Assembly: GCA_012274445.1 (NCBI GenBank)
Contig: JAAROD010000049.1
Coordinates: 1,178,001 to 1,242,000, forward strand
From: Sclerotiophoma versabilis
Taxonomy: Eukaryota > Ascomycota > Dothideomycetes > Pleosporales > Didymellaceae
DNA length: 64,000 nucleotides
Reading direction: 5' to 3'
The position numbers and the translations under genes were made by a program. Position 1 is the first letter of the stretch. Each line of letters opens with the position of its first letter. The notes below the pieces were generated by a model that made no database searches, was not told the origin of the DNA, and saw only the letters and a program-made list of their open reading frames with translations. This document shows positions 63,008-64,000 of the stretch, piece by piece.

Positions 63008-64000
63008 ATGAACGCGATCGACGCTCACATGCAGCCACAAGATGGCCAGCGGCGTCAGCACCGCCACTTCGAGGATGCGCCTGCCAATGGCTATCCACCT
63101 GTGTCTGGCACTGGAGATTTTGTAATGCCAGACGCGCAAGGTGTATTCACCTTCTCGGCGGAGCCTACAGCCATGGCCTACGACAATTCGACGATGACCC
63201 TCCCATCCTCAGGCACACCGGGTCAAGACCCTGTGTTCGCCCCTAACATTGGATCTTCTTTCGACTCCACCCTCCACCCTGATATGGTCAGTCGCTCATA
63301 CCCTCCACTCAATGCGTACAGTCAGGGGCAGAGCCTATCTCCAGGAACCTACAACAGCATTGGTCAAGCTATCTCGCCGTCGCACTCGGCAGAGCACCTT
63401 AGCCCAGAGCCTGGGTATGCAAGCGACCTCAACCAGCACGATCTAAGCAACTATACCACACCGAGCTTCAACGGCCAATACCTCGATGAGTCGTTTTCGA
63501 GCCTAAACTTCGCTGAAGATTCCACTACCACTACATTCCCTCCTTACCAGGGAGATGTAGACATGTCTCTCTTGACGTCTGGCACCCTGAACACATACAA
63601 TGCCCAAACCCATACGTCAACAGTCAACGGAGGATTCGTCCATCAAACTCAACTGATATCTCCAAGCACAACGAACAACTCCAGTCCTGCAATAGGCAAC
63701 GACAACTTGACGTGTCCAGCGATGCAATCAACTGCAGAAAGCCAGAGCTCCTTGACGCTGCCTAAACCAGCGATCCGCGCGATGAATACCATACCAAGAA
63801 AGCCGCTGCAAAGTCCGCCTCTGACGAACAGTCCTGGACACATGTCCTTGGCCAGCCCCCGTCCGCTTACTCGTCATATGACGAGTCCGATTGTTCGAGT
63901 AGAGAACTACAGCAGCAGAGAAGAATCACCGTCACATTCTGACAACAGTCGTGGCATGAGCAGACGAAGTCTCAGTAGCCGGCGATCTGGCAATCACCTC
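63008..64000 (+). CDS. N-terminus of a Ser/Pro/Asn-rich putative regulatory protein, cut by the window
   Basis: An open frame of 331 codons from the ATG at 63008 to the right edge without a stop. The translated part is low in hydrophobic residues and rich in Ser, Pro, Thr, Asn and Gln, with many SP/TP sites (SLSPGTYN, ISPSHSAEHLSPEPG, MTSPIVRVENY). It becomes Ser/Arg-rich at the edge (SRRSLSSRR). Such long disordered starts are usual for fungal transcription factors and signalling proteins, with the domain further along. The downstream domain lies outside the window, so its family is unknown. Confidence 0.75.
   Translation, partial: MNAIDAHMQPQDGQRRQHRHFEDAPANGYPPVSGTGDFVMPDAQGVFTFSAEPTAMAYDNSTMTLPSSGTPGQDPVFAPNIGSSFDSTLHPDMVSRSYPPLNAYSQGQSLSPGTYNSIGQAISPSHSAEHLSPEPGYASDLNQHDLSNYTTPSFNGQYLDESFSSLNFAEDSTTTTFPPYQGDVDMSLLTSGTLNTYNAQTHTSTVNGGFVHQTQLISPSTTNNSSPAIGNDNLTCPAMQSTAESQSSLTLPKPAIRAMNTIPRKPLQSPPLTNSPGHMSLASPRPLTRHMTSPIVRVENYSSREESPSHSDNSRGMSRRSLSSRRSGNHL

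Noticed and set aside
1..64000. Search by eye for CRISPR arrays, rRNA, operon structure and intact transposons
   Set aside because: None found; the only repeats are short tandem or microsatellite runs and the decayed coding repeats listed.

Overview
The window is filamentous-fungal nuclear DNA, most likely an ascomycete of the Dothideomycetes (Pleosporales-like). Genes are monocistronic and sit on both strands. They carry short (about 45-175 nt, mostly near 50 nt) GT-AG introns with CTAAC/CTGAC-type branch points. Typical fungal families are present: a Zn2Cys6 regulator, an RRN3, a DUF2235 protein and a NACHT-type STAND protein. Class-level placement is inference from gene content and architecture. 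Exon models were built by hand by joining reading frames at splice signals; where coding lengths are given they divide by three and the joined proteins fit their families.

Layout. 1-1508 (-): Zn2Cys6 transcription factor, 3' end off the left edge. 1.5-4.5 kb: gene-poor, with a decayed ankyrin-repeat gene. 4.5-6.1 kb (+): CDP-alcohol phosphotransferase. 6.9-8.4 kb (+): polytopic membrane protein of unknown role. 8.5-9.7 kb (-): GH88/GH105-type six-hairpin glycosidase. 11.0-12.7 kb (+): amino-acid permease. 13.6-15.5 kb (+): DUF2235 protein. 15.9-17.9 kb (-): Tpa1/Ofd1-type prolyl hydroxylase. 18.5-19.9 kb (-): nucleolin-like NSR1/gar2. 20.7-22.5 kb (+): ALG6. 22.6-23.0 kb (-): COX17. 23.3-24.6 kb (+): RNA1 RanGAP. 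25.0-26.2 kb (-): SMP-like protein. 26.6-27.4 kb (-): F-box/2EXR-like protein. 27.9-30.3 kb (+): mitochondrial PPR protein. 30.5-31.2 kb (-): small Lys/Pro/Ala-rich protein. 31.8-35.6 kb (+): STE20/GCK-type kinase with an unusual tail repeat. 36.0-38.1 kb (-): RRN3. 38.7-39.6 kb (-): cyclophilin H. 40.9-42.2 kb (+): membrane RING-H2 protein. 42.2-45.4 kb: gene-poor, with a decayed solenoid-repeat relic. 45.4-48.7 kb (-): Rad5/HLTF-type SNF2 helicase. 49.1-52.5 kb (+): NACHT protein fused to C2H2 zinc fingers. 53.6-55.1 kb (-): C2H2 regulator. 57.0-58.1 kb (-): EMC3. 58.4-59.2 kb (+): signal peptidase subunit SPC2. 59.5-60.7 kb (-): conserved hypothetical. 63.0-64.0 kb (+): N-terminus of a Ser/Pro/Asn-rich protein, cut by the right edge.

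Most of the window is housekeeping. Several neighbours share functional themes: EMC3 and SPC2 are a head-to-head pair of ER-membrane biogenesis genes, and NSR1 and RRN3 both serve ribosome production. The accessory part is 42-55 kb. There a STAND NTPase with its own DNA-binding-type zinc fingers is transcribed head-to-head with a divergent SNF2 helicase, beside a decayed repeat gene and a second C2H2 protein. This is the best candidate in the window for a little-described system. No rRNA, tRNA, CRISPR array or intact transposon was recognised.
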